Source of the DNA: Leptospira venezuelensis | Lineage (GTDB): Bacteria > Spirochaetota > Leptospiria > Leptospirales > Leptospiraceae | DNA length: 64,000 bases | Assembly (NCBI RefSeq): GCF_002150035.1 | Contig: NZ_NETS01000010.1 | Span: forward strand, 1,488,001 to 1,552,000 | Direction of reading: 5' to 3' | In this document: piece after piece, positions 36,518-45,405 of the stretch | How positions within the stretch are numbered: position 1 is the first letter of the stretch | Layout: every line of letters begins with the position of its first letter | Notes under the pieces: model-generated | Database searches by the model: none | Told to the model about the DNA's origin: nothing | Seen by the model: only the letters and a program-made list of their open reading frames with translations | Position numbers and translations under genes: made by a program

Positions 36518-37984
36518 TTATACACCTTCGACTTTTTGGAAAACTCTTTCGAATCTTTTTAATGCGTCATCTATTACTGCATCAGTATCCGCAGCACTTG
36601 TATACAAGCGACTTCCTGCTAAGGTAACGATACCTTCTGCCATGTAAGCCGCGCCCATTTCTTCCATCGCTTTTTTGCGAGTATGAGCTTCGTGAATTGT
36701 AGACTTGATCTTCCAGAATTTTTTGATATCGATCTCTAAAAGCATAGTCCCAACTGTTTCCAAATGGCAGATAGATCCTTGGTTGAATGCCACGAAAGGT
36801 AGATTATACTTCTTAATTAATTTTTGTAAACCAGCAGTGATCCTATCTCCTGCTCTTCCCGCTTTTTCGCAGGCTTTTTGTTTTTCGATCTCAAGAAGAG
36901 TATAATATCCTGCAGCAGAGCTAAGAGGGTTTGCTGCCATAGTTCCACCGATCAGGGCCTTTTTTACACCTGTTTGGAGTCCCGCAGAAAGATACTTCAT
37001 GTATTCTTTCTTACCACCCAATCCACCAGCAGAAGGATAACCACCTGCAACCACTTTACCGAATACAGTTAGATCAGGAGTAACTCCATAATAACCTTGA
37101 GCGCCGCTCAATCCAATACGGAATGCAGTAACAACTTCATCAAAAATTAATAATGCTCCGTATTTGTCGCAAAGCTCTCTGACTCCTTTATTGAAGTCCA
37201 TATCGATAGGGCGAGTTCCACTTTCTGGTCCAATCGGTTCTAGGATAACTGCAGCAGTACCGCCTCTCCAACGGTTTCCTTTTAAGGTTTTTTCTAATGC
37301 GTTTAGATCATTCGGATAGAATTCTTGAGTATATTTGAAAACATGTTTAGGAATTCCGTGAGATTCGAAATGTCTTGTGCCTGGAAGACGAAGCCCATAA
37401 GCAAGTTGATCACTCCAACCGTGATAAGCTCCGCCCATCTTTACTATATTTTTCTTTTTAGTAGCAAGTCTTGCGACGCGGATAGAAGCCATACAAGCTT
37501 CTGTTCCGGATCCTAACATACGGAACATTTGCACCGAAGGCATATGTTCTACAATCTTCTCCGCAAGTCTTAACTCATACTCATGGAATAAACCAGTCAC
37601 TGGTCCTGTGGTTTCCAGAAGTTTAACAACCTTCTTACGAATACTAAGAGGGTTACTTCCCAAAACTGTAGGACCTCCTGCTTGTAGGAAATCTATGTAT
37701 TTGTTCCCATCTAGGTCAAATAAATGAGCTCCAGATGCCTTAGTGAAAACAAGAGGGAACGGATAATTGAATGCGAGATTATGCTGTACTCCGCCTGGAA
37801 TATATTCGGATGCTTCCGCAATCATTGTCTTGGATTTAGAGCATTTCTTCTCAAAATATTCCTGAAGGTATTTCTCCATTTCATTCTTCTTAATGGAGCG
37901 AATTGGCTGGCGAATCAGGTCATGAAGTTGTTTATAAACCCCTTTTACGTCAGGGTATTGAGAAATTGCGAAGCCGGTGGACAT
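36518..37984 (-). CDS. Class III PLP aminotransferase (glutamate-1-semialdehyde aminomutase-like)
   Basis: A 488-residue fold type I enzyme. PLP features are the GSGTEA loop (158-163), YHGW (187-190), Asp282 in IFDEV and the Schiff-base Lys310 in FGKVVAGG. The pattern GGYPSAGG resembles GSA aminomutase, but an extra N-terminal 50 residues and neighbours argue against a haem role. It is first in an operon with two aldolase-family genes, suggesting amination of an aldol product or release of an aldehyde for it. A 34-bp inverted repeat lies 29 bp before the start. Confidence 0.88.
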   Translation of the reverse strand: MSTGFAISQYPDVKGVYKQLHDLIRQPIRSIKKNEMEKYLQEYFEKKCSKSKTMIAEASEYIPGGVQHNLAFNYPFPLVFTKASGAHLFDLDGNKYIDFLQAGGPTVLGSNPLSIRKKVVKLLETTGPVTGLFHEYELRLAEKIVEHMPSVQMFRMLGSGTEACMASIRVARLATKKKNIVKMGGAYHGWSDQLAYGLRLPGTRHFESHGIPKHVFKYTQEFYPNDLNALEKTLKGNRWRGGTAAVILEPIGPESGTRPIDMDFNKGVRELCDKYGALLIFDEVVTAFRIGLSGAQGYYGVTPDLTVFGKVVAGGYPSAGGLGGKKEYMKYLSAGLQTGVKKALIGGTMAANPLSSAAGYYTLLEIEKQKACEKAGRAGDRITAGLQKLIKKYNLPFVAFNQGSICHLETVGTMLLEIDIKKFWKIKSTIHEAHTRKKAMEEMGAAYMAEGIVTLAGSRLYTSAADTDAVIDDALKRFERVFQKVEGV

Positions 37985-38012
37985 ATCTTTTTCCTTTTTT
38001 TACGGAATATAG

Positions 38013-38046
38013 GTTGACAGTGAGTGAATACTCACTCACTGTCAAC
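38013..38046. promoter_or_regulatory. 34-bp perfect inverted repeat, probable TetR operator
   Basis: Two perfect 15-bp arms (GTTGACAGTGAGTGA and its complement) flank ATAC. It includes the TGAGTGA...TCACTCA core typical of TetR-family sites. It lies between the aminotransferase operon (minus) and the TetR gene (plus). A TATATT hexamer reading towards the aminotransferase begins immediately beside it at 38011-38006. Confidence 0.85.
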
Positions 38047-38133
38047 TAGAAAATACAGAAAAGAAGCTCCCGGGAAAATTTTCCGTATTCCGGAGCTTAG
38101 GAACCGCTCAGGTAGTAAATATAGGGAAGTACT

Positions 38134-38796
38134 GTGGCCGAATTTTCCACTTCAAAATACAATAGAGATACTTTCGATAAGATCCCGGAAGAAAAAAGGA
38201 CCAGGATACTTTCCGTGGCAATCGCAGAATTTGCAAACCGAGGTTTCAATAATGCGAATACGAATATTATTGCGAAGAAGGCCGGCATCAGCGTCGGGTC
38301 CTTATATAAATACTTTGATACAAAAGAAGATTTTTTTCTAACTGCTGTTGGCTATGGGATCCACCAATTAGAAAAAACTCTTGAAGAAGTCTTAAGCGAA
38401 GAAAGTGATCTTTTCGGTAAGATTGAAAGAATATTAAGAATTATCCAAAAACATTCCAGAGAAAATAGAGATATCATTCGTTTATACAATGAGATCACTG
38501 CGGAAGGAAATTCGGAATTGATCCGAGGACTTTCCTCCGATATGGAAAGTGTTTCTGCAAAAGTATATACTTCCTTATTGGCGGAGGCTAAGAAATCGGG
38601 ATCTGTCGGCAAAGATGTAGACGAAAAAATTTTCGCCTTCTGCATTGATAATCTTTTTATGATACTCCAATTTTCTTACGCAACGGAGTACTATCGTGAA
38701 AGAATGAAAGTTTATTTAGGGAAAGACTTTGATAACGATGAGAAGGTTGTAAAAGGAATGATGTCTTTTATCAGGAGAGCGTTAGAGAAGAAGTAG
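38134..38796 (+). CDS. TetR-family transcriptional regulator
   Basis: A 220-residue regulator with the HTH ILSVAIAEFANRGFNNANTN followed by IIAKKAGISVGSLYKYFDTKEDFF. The C-terminal 150 residues are the ligand-binding domain. The start is GTG with AGGGAAG five bases upstream. It is divergent from the aminotransferase-aldolase operon across a 34-bp inverted repeat and most likely represses it. Confidence 0.9.
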   Translation: MAEFSTSKYNRDTFDKIPEEKRTRILSVAIAEFANRGFNNANTNIIAKKAGISVGSLYKYFDTKEDFFLTAVGYGIHQLEKTLEEVLSEESDLFGKIERILRIIQKHSRENRDIIRLYNEITAEGNSELIRGLSSDMESVSAKVYTSLLAEAKKSGSVGKDVDEKIFAFCIDNLFMILQFSYATEYYRERMKVYLGKDFDNDEKVVKGMMSFIRRALEKK

Positions 38797-38809
38797 ATCC
38801 AGGATCTAT

Positions 38810-40186
38810 TCAAAAATCGAACTTTTTCATTAAGCCAAGTTCAATCGATTGAGATTTTGAAATCGGAATATTCTGACTAGCAATTATATTAAAGATAATC
38901 TGCCTTTCTAAGTCATTTGGCCAATTAGACTTAATTGGACTCGACTTTGCTAACATAGAGCTTAGTTTGTATTTCCATTCGAAAAGGTTTATACCGATCC
39001 ATAATGAAAGTCCATTTGAAAAATGATAGAAAAGTTTTAATCCGAAATGGAATCCATAAGCTTTCCATTTCATTTCGTCATACATATTCAGTATGCCTCC
39101 GAATGGAATAGGGCCAGTGCTTGAAACTAACGGTTGATATGAAAGTTCAGAATAATTCCTATCTCCTTTCAGAGAAAGCGCATAAGTTTCTATTCTTGTC
39201 TCCCAAAGCCTTCCGAATAAAATATTCAATTTCGTTCCAAAAATTTCACCTTTCAAATTTTCTTTAATTTCAACATTACGCTTCCCGTAAGATATCGAAT
39301 CTGATTGAAAAAATAGAACCTTAGATGTATGGTCTTCACTCGTACTGGAAGATTCTAATTGTCCTGCTAACAATCGAAACTCGATTGAGGAATTAGAATA
39401 TATTGGATAGGAAATATCGGCTTTAGTAATGTTTTGTCGGCTTGGATAAGATCCGGAAGTTATATAAGAGTATTCTCCGGAAGGTATATTATCGGCAAAA
39501 AGTGCGCTTGTTTGGTATGTTTGTTCATTAAAACTATTTCTAGTTAGAGAAATGCCTAATTTTTTCCAATAATAATTAATCGTGAGACTATAGAAATAAT
39601 CTCCTTTTTGTTTTGGGGGATTTGAAGATCCCAAGCTTCCGAAATTCCGAAACGCATCTGAATTTTGATAACGATGAGTATATTCCTCTCCAGGCAAAGC
39701 ATATTTTCCCCATCCCGCACCCAATAGAAATTCCAGTTTTTGATTGGATTGTTCATTCTTACTTTCGTTTATAACTAAATTCTCCTGCGGTTTAGGGAGT
39801 TCGGTTTTAAATTCCTGTTCTGAGTAATTTGGAGATAAGGATAGGATCTTATCTTTATGGGAAGGAAAATCGGGAGGATTATTTTCTGTATTCGGGTTAC
39901 TGGGGAGTTCGAAAGTTTCTTCCAATGCCTTAATGTTGTCGGGAATCATAGAACTACCTATCTTTGGAAAAGATTTTACATCATTCAAATTTTCAATAAA
40001 ACGTTTTTCTAATTTACCTTCTACTCCTCCTTTTGTTTTAATTTTTATATAACTTTCCGTTTCTTCGATGATTTTTCCGTGTATGGTCGTGCCGTTCTTA
40101 AGCTGGATCTTTTTTTCTTCACTAGGTGAAATATAAAAGGGAAATGATATCGCAATGGTTAATAATATACCCCTGAAAATATGCAT
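38810..40186 (-). CDS. Beta-barrel outer membrane protein candidate, paralogue 4 of 4
   Basis: A 458-residue protein with a signal-peptide-like start (MHIFRGILLTIAISFPFYIS). A small domain follows: IQLKNGTTIHGKIIEE, then YIKIKTKGGVEGKLEKRFIE. Next comes a Pro/Glu/Ser-rich linker (about residues 75-145). The rest alternates short polar and aromatic strands with Tyr/Trp-rich ends, and the protein ends in Phe (MKKFDF), the usual beta-barrel assembly signal. It is the last of four related tandem genes on this strand and is closest to its neighbour at 40295. I do not recognise a named family. Confidence 0.75.
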   Translation of the reverse strand: MHIFRGILLTIAISFPFYISPSEEKKIQLKNGTTIHGKIIEETESYIKIKTKGGVEGKLEKRFIENLNDVKSFPKIGSSMIPDNIKALEETFELPSNPNTENNPPDFPSHKDKILSLSPNYSEQEFKTELPKPQENLVINESKNEQSNQKLEFLLGAGWGKYALPGEEYTHRYQNSDAFRNFGSLGSSNPPKQKGDYFYSLTINYYWKKLGISLTRNSFNEQTYQTSALFADNIPSGEYSYITSGSYPSRQNITKADISYPIYSNSSIEFRLLAGQLESSSTSEDHTSKVLFFQSDSISYGKRNVEIKENLKGEIFGTKLNILFGRLWETRIETYALSLKGDRNYSELSYQPLVSSTGPIPFGGILNMYDEMKWKAYGFHFGLKLFYHFSNGLSLWIGINLFEWKYKLSSMLAKSSPIKSNWPNDLERQIIFNIIASQNIPISKSQSIELGLMKKFDF

Positions 40187-40294
40187 ATGGAAAAATTTTT
40201 GCCAAGGGCTTATAGAACAATCAATATTTACATAGAAGTAAGATAGACTTTCATTATGAGCCGGATTTAAATATTCTAGATGTTAATTATTTGT

Positions 40295-41698
40295 TCAAAA
40301 CTCGAACCGTTTCATCAAACCTATTTCAACTGATTGAGATCTGGAAGAAGGAATATCGGATTTCGCGATTAGATTTACTAAACCTTGTCTATTGATCTCT
40401 GCAGCTGCAGTTAATTCTCGATTGACCGAAAAATTTGCTAAATAATCCAACTTATATTGCCATTCAATTGAATTCGTTCCGAGCCAAATGGAGAGGCCAT
40501 TATTAAAATGGTAAAAAATTTTAACATCGTAATTTTGTCCCTTCGCTCTCCATTTAACCTTTTCAATGATAGCGGATATTAAAATTGTCGGCTCTCCAGG
40601 AGTAACAAGATCGATTGGATATGCAGCGGCGGGGATAATTGCGTTGTAACTTCGATTCCCGCTTAAGGAAAGATAATAAGATTCTAATCTTATCTCCCAA
40701 TGGTCAGTGATCGGGAACGATAATTTTAAACCAGTTATCCATCCTTGCAAAGCTTCGGAAATATTTCCGTCGTGGAACCCGCTATAAGGCAGTCTGGAGG
40801 TTCCATAATTATAGACCGCAAATAATGTATTATCATCGTTTATGCTTCCATAGGATTGAAGTAATCCGACTAATGGGCGGATTTTTATTATAGAATTAGA
40901 ATATATTAAATAAGCTAAATCCCCCTTGCTGATGTTTTGATTTTCGGGAAGTTCACTTAGAGAAGAGAATGGGACTGGGGCCCCGCTTGTTAAATCCTGA
41001 AAATATCCTAGGTTTTTGTGATTGGTTTTACCTCTGTATTGATGATATTCCAAAGAAACAGATATTTTTTTCCAATAATAGTTTAAGCCGAAGCTGTTTG
41101 ACAGGTTTTCTTTGCTGCTATTATGAATCGGTGAACTTACCGTTTGGTCAGTAATGCCGACTTCGATATCTTGGTATCGATCGGAGAATTTTAAACCGGG
41201 TGATTGATATCCGCCGGACCCAATCCCTCCATAAATTTCTAATTTATGATCTTTTATTTCCGATGCGTATTCGATTGATTTCGTTTTTGCTTTATCGTTC
41301 TCTGGTGGTGTTTCAAAAGACTCAATTTTCGAGTTCGGTTCTTTGGAAGGAATTTCTGTAAATGGAGGGAGTTCTTCAGGCTGAGGTTTTTGGTTTACTT
41401 CTTCTTTTCTTTGATTGGATTCCAAAATAGGATCCGTTTCTTGCGCTTCATTAGAAACTGATCTTGTTTCTTTCGGAAAATTCGGAGCTTCACCGAAAAT
41501 ATTCTCAATAAAACGTTTTTCTAATTTTCCTTCCACTCCTCCCTTCGTTTTTATCCTAATGTAGATATCCGTTTCTTCTATGATAGTTCCTTGGATAGAT
41601 ATGCCGTTTTTCAAAAGAATTTTCTTTTCTTCGTTCGGTATTATATAGAAAGGGAAAGACAGCACAACGGCTAATAGTACCTTTCTGAGAACATGCAT
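40295..41698 (-). CDS. Beta-barrel outer membrane protein candidate, paralogue 3 of 4
   Basis: A 467-residue paralogue of the gene at 38810. N-terminal features are a signal peptide (MHVLRKVLLAVVLSFPFYII), the LLKNGISIQGTIIEE domain and GGVEGKLEKRFIEN. A long Pro/Glu-rich linker (about 75-150) precedes the strand-rich C-terminal part, which ends SVEIGLMKRFEF. Its upstream 50 bases resemble those of the 38810 gene, so the two came from a recent duplication that included the promoter region. The likely location is the outer membrane; function unknown. Confidence 0.75.
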   Translation of the reverse strand: MHVLRKVLLAVVLSFPFYIIPNEEKKILLKNGISIQGTIIEETDIYIRIKTKGGVEGKLEKRFIENIFGEAPNFPKETRSVSNEAQETDPILESNQRKEEVNQKPQPEELPPFTEIPSKEPNSKIESFETPPENDKAKTKSIEYASEIKDHKLEIYGGIGSGGYQSPGLKFSDRYQDIEVGITDQTVSSPIHNSSKENLSNSFGLNYYWKKISVSLEYHQYRGKTNHKNLGYFQDLTSGAPVPFSSLSELPENQNISKGDLAYLIYSNSIIKIRPLVGLLQSYGSINDDNTLFAVYNYGTSRLPYSGFHDGNISEALQGWITGLKLSFPITDHWEIRLESYYLSLSGNRSYNAIIPAAAYPIDLVTPGEPTILISAIIEKVKWRAKGQNYDVKIFYHFNNGLSIWLGTNSIEWQYKLDYLANFSVNRELTAAAEINRQGLVNLIAKSDIPSSRSQSVEIGLMKRFEF

Positions 41699-41795
41699 AT
41701 GGGAAACTTTTTGTTAGGAGCATATAGAACAACTAATATTTATAAGGAGAATAAGAGAGATTGACCGTTAAACGGTAATTTTATATGGCCGGTGG

Positions 41796-43073
41796 CTAAT
41801 TCTTCGAGATAAACTCAAACCTCTTCATCACCCCAAATTCCAAAATTGCCGATCTACTTTCGGAATTGATTGTTTTGCCTATTGCTTCCATTAACTTTTG
41901 TTGTAATAGATAAGCACTTGGATTGCTTAAGTCTACCCCAATTAATCCGTCTTTGGATGAGAAAGTTGTTTGGAAATAGGAATTCAAACTATATTTCCAT
42001 TCGTAAAACTGAAACCCCGCGTAGATCGAAAGAGTTGGAGTAATTCTATAAACCAAACGATATAGAAATTGGAAACCAGTCGCATCCCAAGATATATTCT
42101 GACCCTGTTTAATGAATGCAACCTGAGATAAGTTTGTTGGAGCGAGAGAAGAAAGGATACTTCCGTTTTGGTGTCCTGAAAGAGTTAGATTATGATATTC
42201 TAATCTATTTTCCCATCTTTCTCCCATTCGTATCGTTGCTTTTAATCCGATAGTATGACCTTTGAGTGTTTCATCAAACTTCATTACACCTTGCGAATAT
42301 AAATATAATCCAGTTTCGATATAATAGGATGTGGATAAATTTGTATCGTGTGATTGTCCCCAGAAATATTGGTATCCGATCGTAGGTCTTAGATCGAATC
42401 TTTCGTTTGTAAATGCAAGAAAGGATAATTCGTTTTTCAAAGAACTCTGTCTTTCAGGAAAACTTCCGGTGCTTTGTATCATCCCGCTTGCGTAAGAATG
42501 ACTATCATATGTACTTCTATTTCCAAGATATGACCCAGTAATCCCTCCGGACCATCTTTTCCAAGTATAGATTCCTCCATAAGTTTGGGATAATTCTGGA
42601 GAATGTTTTGGACTATCAATTATTGTAGGTAGAATCCCGGAGGCTAATCCAAGTTTGTTTTGGATTTGCACTGGAAGTCCTTGCGTCTCTGGAGAATATC
42701 TTCCCGCTCCTAAACCAAAATAAATCTCTAAGTCATTTCTCTTTAACTGATCTATATGAAAATTAATAATAGGTTTTATAGGTTCTGCAGTTGGTAGGGC
42801 AGGGGATTGATCTACTTGCGCGGGTTTTTTCTCTTCTTGAGGAAGTTTTACAGGTTCATTGAAACTAACCGTATTGATTTCAGATTTGTTTAACTGTATC
42901 GTTTTTCCCTCTACAGTTTTGATCGTCATGTTAGTCGCGGTCTGTTGTAATATTTCTGCACGGATGATTTGGCCATTCTTTAGATAGATGGTTTTCGTTT
43001 CCGCAAACAAGGCGACGACAGGTATTAGCAAGAAAGCGAAAGGTAGAAGGAACCGAAATAGAATCAATTTCAT
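41796..43073 (-). CDS. Beta-barrel outer membrane protein candidate, paralogue 2 of 4
   Basis: A 425-residue protein with a signal peptide ending near VVALFAE, the domain TIYLKNGQIIRAEILQQ followed by KTVEGKTIQLNKSEIN, a Pro-rich linker (about 75-110) and a strand-rich C-terminal part. The C terminus reads FGVMKRFEFISKN, four residues beyond the aromatic end of the other members. It pairs with the gene at 43141 by sequence (TIYxKNGQI, WKRWSGG/WKKFAFG). Tandem position suggests shared regulation or antigenic variation by gene family expansion. Confidence 0.75.
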   Translation of the reverse strand: MKLILFRFLLPFAFLLIPVVALFAETKTIYLKNGQIIRAEILQQTATNMTIKTVEGKTIQLNKSEINTVSFNEPVKLPQEEKKPAQVDQSPALPTAEPIKPIINFHIDQLKRNDLEIYFGLGAGRYSPETQGLPVQIQNKLGLASGILPTIIDSPKHSPELSQTYGGIYTWKRWSGGITGSYLGNRSTYDSHSYASGMIQSTGSFPERQSSLKNELSFLAFTNERFDLRPTIGYQYFWGQSHDTNLSTSYYIETGLYLYSQGVMKFDETLKGHTIGLKATIRMGERWENRLEYHNLTLSGHQNGSILSSLAPTNLSQVAFIKQGQNISWDATGFQFLYRLVYRITPTLSIYAGFQFYEWKYSLNSYFQTTFSSKDGLIGVDLSNPSAYLLQQKLMEAIGKTINSESRSAILEFGVMKRFEFISKN

Positions 43074-43140
43074 CTGCGACGTATTCTTGTAGGTTGCAAT
43101 AATTTAACGTTCTTAATTTCGATTTGTAAATTAACTTCAA

Positions 43141-44445
43141 TTACTGAGAGAATTCAAATCTTTTCATAACTCCGAATTCTAATGACGAAGCCTTGCTCGT
43201 GGCCGGTGTCATTTTTGCTGTGGAAGTTAATAGAAAATCTATAGCAACCAATTCTGCTGCCGGGCTGGGGTTGTCTATATTGGCTAACCCATTGAAAGAT
43301 TGATCAAATGATTTTATAGAATATTTCCATTCGAAAGCTTGGACTCCTACCCAAAAAGAAAGAGTGGTTGTCCATTTATAGAATAGTTTATAAGAAAAAT
43401 TGAATCCTTTCGCATCCCATAGTATATTGCTCTGAATTACTCCATAATCGAAAAAATTAGGAGTGTTAAGCATTGTCAAACTTCCATTTCCGTATTGAGC
43501 ACCGGAAAGAATTAGATAATGTAGCTCTATTCTATGCTCCCATCGCTCTCCTTGTCTGATTGTGGTTTTTAATCCGACAGAAGGTCCTTTTAACTTTTCC
43601 AGAAAGTAATAATGGTATTTAAAGAAGGAAGTCAGATCATTTCCGTTATATCCGGTCGAAATTGTATTATTGTCGTCCGTCTTCCCCCAAAACTGAGAAT
43701 AACCAAAGCTAGGTCTTAGATCGAACCTTTGATTACTGTACACTAAAAATGAGATATCGGCTTTTAAGGAGCTTTGTTTTTCCGGAAATGTTCCAGCGAT
43801 CTCTTGCAGGCTTCCAGAGTTAGAGTATACCTTTACTCTGTCAGAAGTTTGGCCACTGAAATGATTTCCGCTCAGACCAAATGCGAACTTTTTCCAATAG
43901 TATGTGGCACCCATACTATATGCTAATCCTCTTTTATAACTAGGAGTATCATGGTCAGGTGGAAGCTGTCCAGTTAGTAAATTGGCTTTTACCGAGGCTT
44001 CATTCAAATAGGATTCTGTAGGCGGCCGGTAAGTTCCAAGTCCTGCTCCGAAGAATAACTCTATGTCCTTTCTTTTAGTTTGATCGATTGTATAAGGACT
44101 TGCAGACTTGTCTGCTTCTGGTTCGGACTTTTTAGCTGGTTCTGGCGTTGGAGGAGGCGGTTCTTCCACAACTGTAGTTTGCTGTTTTAATCGCTCTTCG
44201 GACTCTTTCTTTTCTTGAATAGTAGGCTCTTTGTAGCTAACTCTTTGGATCTCTTTCTTATTGAGTTGTTTGATCTTTCCATCTTCCATTTTGATCTGCA
44301 TTGTGGTTGCAGTTTGTTGAACGACTTCTCCGCGCAAGATTTGTCCGTTCCTCATGTAGATTGTTTGCAATTCTGCAAATAGTTCAACTACGGGGGAAGA
44401 TAATAAAAGGATTAATAAGCAGATTCTTATGTTGGAACTTCCCAT
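43141..44445 (-). CDS. Beta-barrel outer membrane protein candidate, paralogue 1 of 4
   Basis: The 434-residue first gene of the cluster. The ATG at 44445 gives a good signal peptide (MGSSNIRICLLILLLSSPVV); a TTG at 44484 would add 13 residues in front and is less likely. The small N-terminal domain (TIYMRNGQILRGEVVQQ, KMEDGKIKQLNKKEIQ), the Pro/Glu linker (about 85-125) and the strand-rich region ending SLEFGVMKRFEFSQ match the other three. It is divergent from the comF-like gene. Exact function unknown; a porin-like or adhesive role is possible. Confidence 0.75.
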   Translation of the reverse strand: MGSSNIRICLLILLLSSPVVELFAELQTIYMRNGQILRGEVVQQTATTMQIKMEDGKIKQLNKKEIQRVSYKEPTIQEKKESEERLKQQTTVVEEPPPPTPEPAKKSEPEADKSASPYTIDQTKRKDIELFFGAGLGTYRPPTESYLNEASVKANLLTGQLPPDHDTPSYKRGLAYSMGATYYWKKFAFGLSGNHFSGQTSDRVKVYSNSGSLQEIAGTFPEKQSSLKADISFLVYSNQRFDLRPSFGYSQFWGKTDDNNTISTGYNGNDLTSFFKYHYYFLEKLKGPSVGLKTTIRQGERWEHRIELHYLILSGAQYGNGSLTMLNTPNFFDYGVIQSNILWDAKGFNFSYKLFYKWTTTLSFWVGVQAFEWKYSIKSFDQSFNGLANIDNPSPAAELVAIDFLLTSTAKMTPATSKASSLEFGVMKRFEFSQ

Positions 44446-44634
44446 AACGTGGGATATTAGAACGTATGTATCTTGGAGAGGCAATAAATTATTAAATATG
44501 TTTAAATAAAAGATGTTCCAGTTTGTTAGTCTTTTTGGATGGAGGTGGTTTTTTGCTGACCGGCTAGATCTTTAAGATTACCCTAAACGGGAAAAAATAC
44601 GCGCGACAAGAGCTATTTAACACCTGTTTATTTT

Positions 44635-45363
44635 ATGGGCTCATTAATCTTTCTTAGGCTACTGGATTTTTTCTTTCCTTTGTTTTGTGGGATTTGCGGG
44701 AGAGAGGACTTCTTTTCTTTAAAAGTTGGCCTCTGCAAAAGATGCGCTTATGCAACTCGCAGTTCTAAGGTATCGCACAGATGTGATGTATGTTCTTCTC
44801 CATTACGGACCCCTCTTACAGTTTGTGAGTTTTGCGATTCCAGAAATGTATTCTTTACCAAAATGTTCGGTCTTAGAGATCGAACGGATCTTTCAGGAGA
44901 ATTATTAAATAAACTGAAATCAAATAATGAGTATCCTGTTTCTATTTTTCTTTCTTTGGGAATCCGAAAAACTTTAAGGGAGTTGAATAACTTGGATATA
45001 GATGCTTGTATCCTACTTCCAAGTTATTCTAAAAGGAAAATTGTTAATTCGAATCTTAGGCCGTTCTCTCCGAGTAGCAGGTTGTATGAAGAAACAAAAA
45101 GAATATTAAAAATACCTTTAATAGATCCATTAATTAAGATAAGCTCAGAAAGACAGGCGGGCAAAAGTTTTTCAGAAAGATTTTTCCATGCTCATTCTGC
45201 TTGGGAGATCGGACCGACTTGGAAGGATCGTTGCCCATCCAAAATATTATTGTTGGACGATGTATTTACGACTGGTGCGAGTGTGAACGAGGCGAGTAGA
45301 ATTCTGAAGAAGAATGGTACAAAGTCGGTTTACGTTTTAACCTATCTTAGGGTCTCGGATTAA
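44635..45363 (+). CDS. ComF-family phosphoribosyltransferase-like protein
   Basis: A 242-residue protein with four Cys pairs near the N terminus (CGIC, CKRC, CDVC, CEFC), likely binding zinc. The C-terminal phosphoribosyltransferase fold carries the PRPP signature LLLDDVFTTGAS. This is the ComFC/GntX pattern linked to DNA uptake in competent bacteria, but a transformation role here is inference. No clear Shine-Dalgarno precedes the ATG. It is followed 42 bp later by dinB on the same strand. Confidence 0.85.
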   Translation: MGSLIFLRLLDFFFPLFCGICGREDFFSLKVGLCKRCAYATRSSKVSHRCDVCSSPLRTPLTVCEFCDSRNVFFTKMFGLRDRTDLSGELLNKLKSNNEYPVSIFLSLGIRKTLRELNNLDIDACILLPSYSKRKIVNSNLRPFSPSSRLYEETKRILKIPLIDPLIKISSERQAGKSFSERFFHAHSAWEIGPTWKDRCPSKILLLDDVFTTGASVNEASRILKKNGTKSVYVLTYLRVSD

Positions 45364-45405
45364 ACTTGACTAATCTATATATCCGTTTAGTATAGATGCG
45401 AGAAG

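Noticed and set aside
36518..37984. Calling the aminotransferase hemL
   Set aside because: It resembles GSA aminomutase but has an N-terminal extension and sits with aldolases, not haem genes, so the hemL name is not supported.
38024..38341. A 105-codon frame across the divergent promoter region
   Set aside because: It covers the operator and the HTH-coding part of the TetR gene in a wrong frame.
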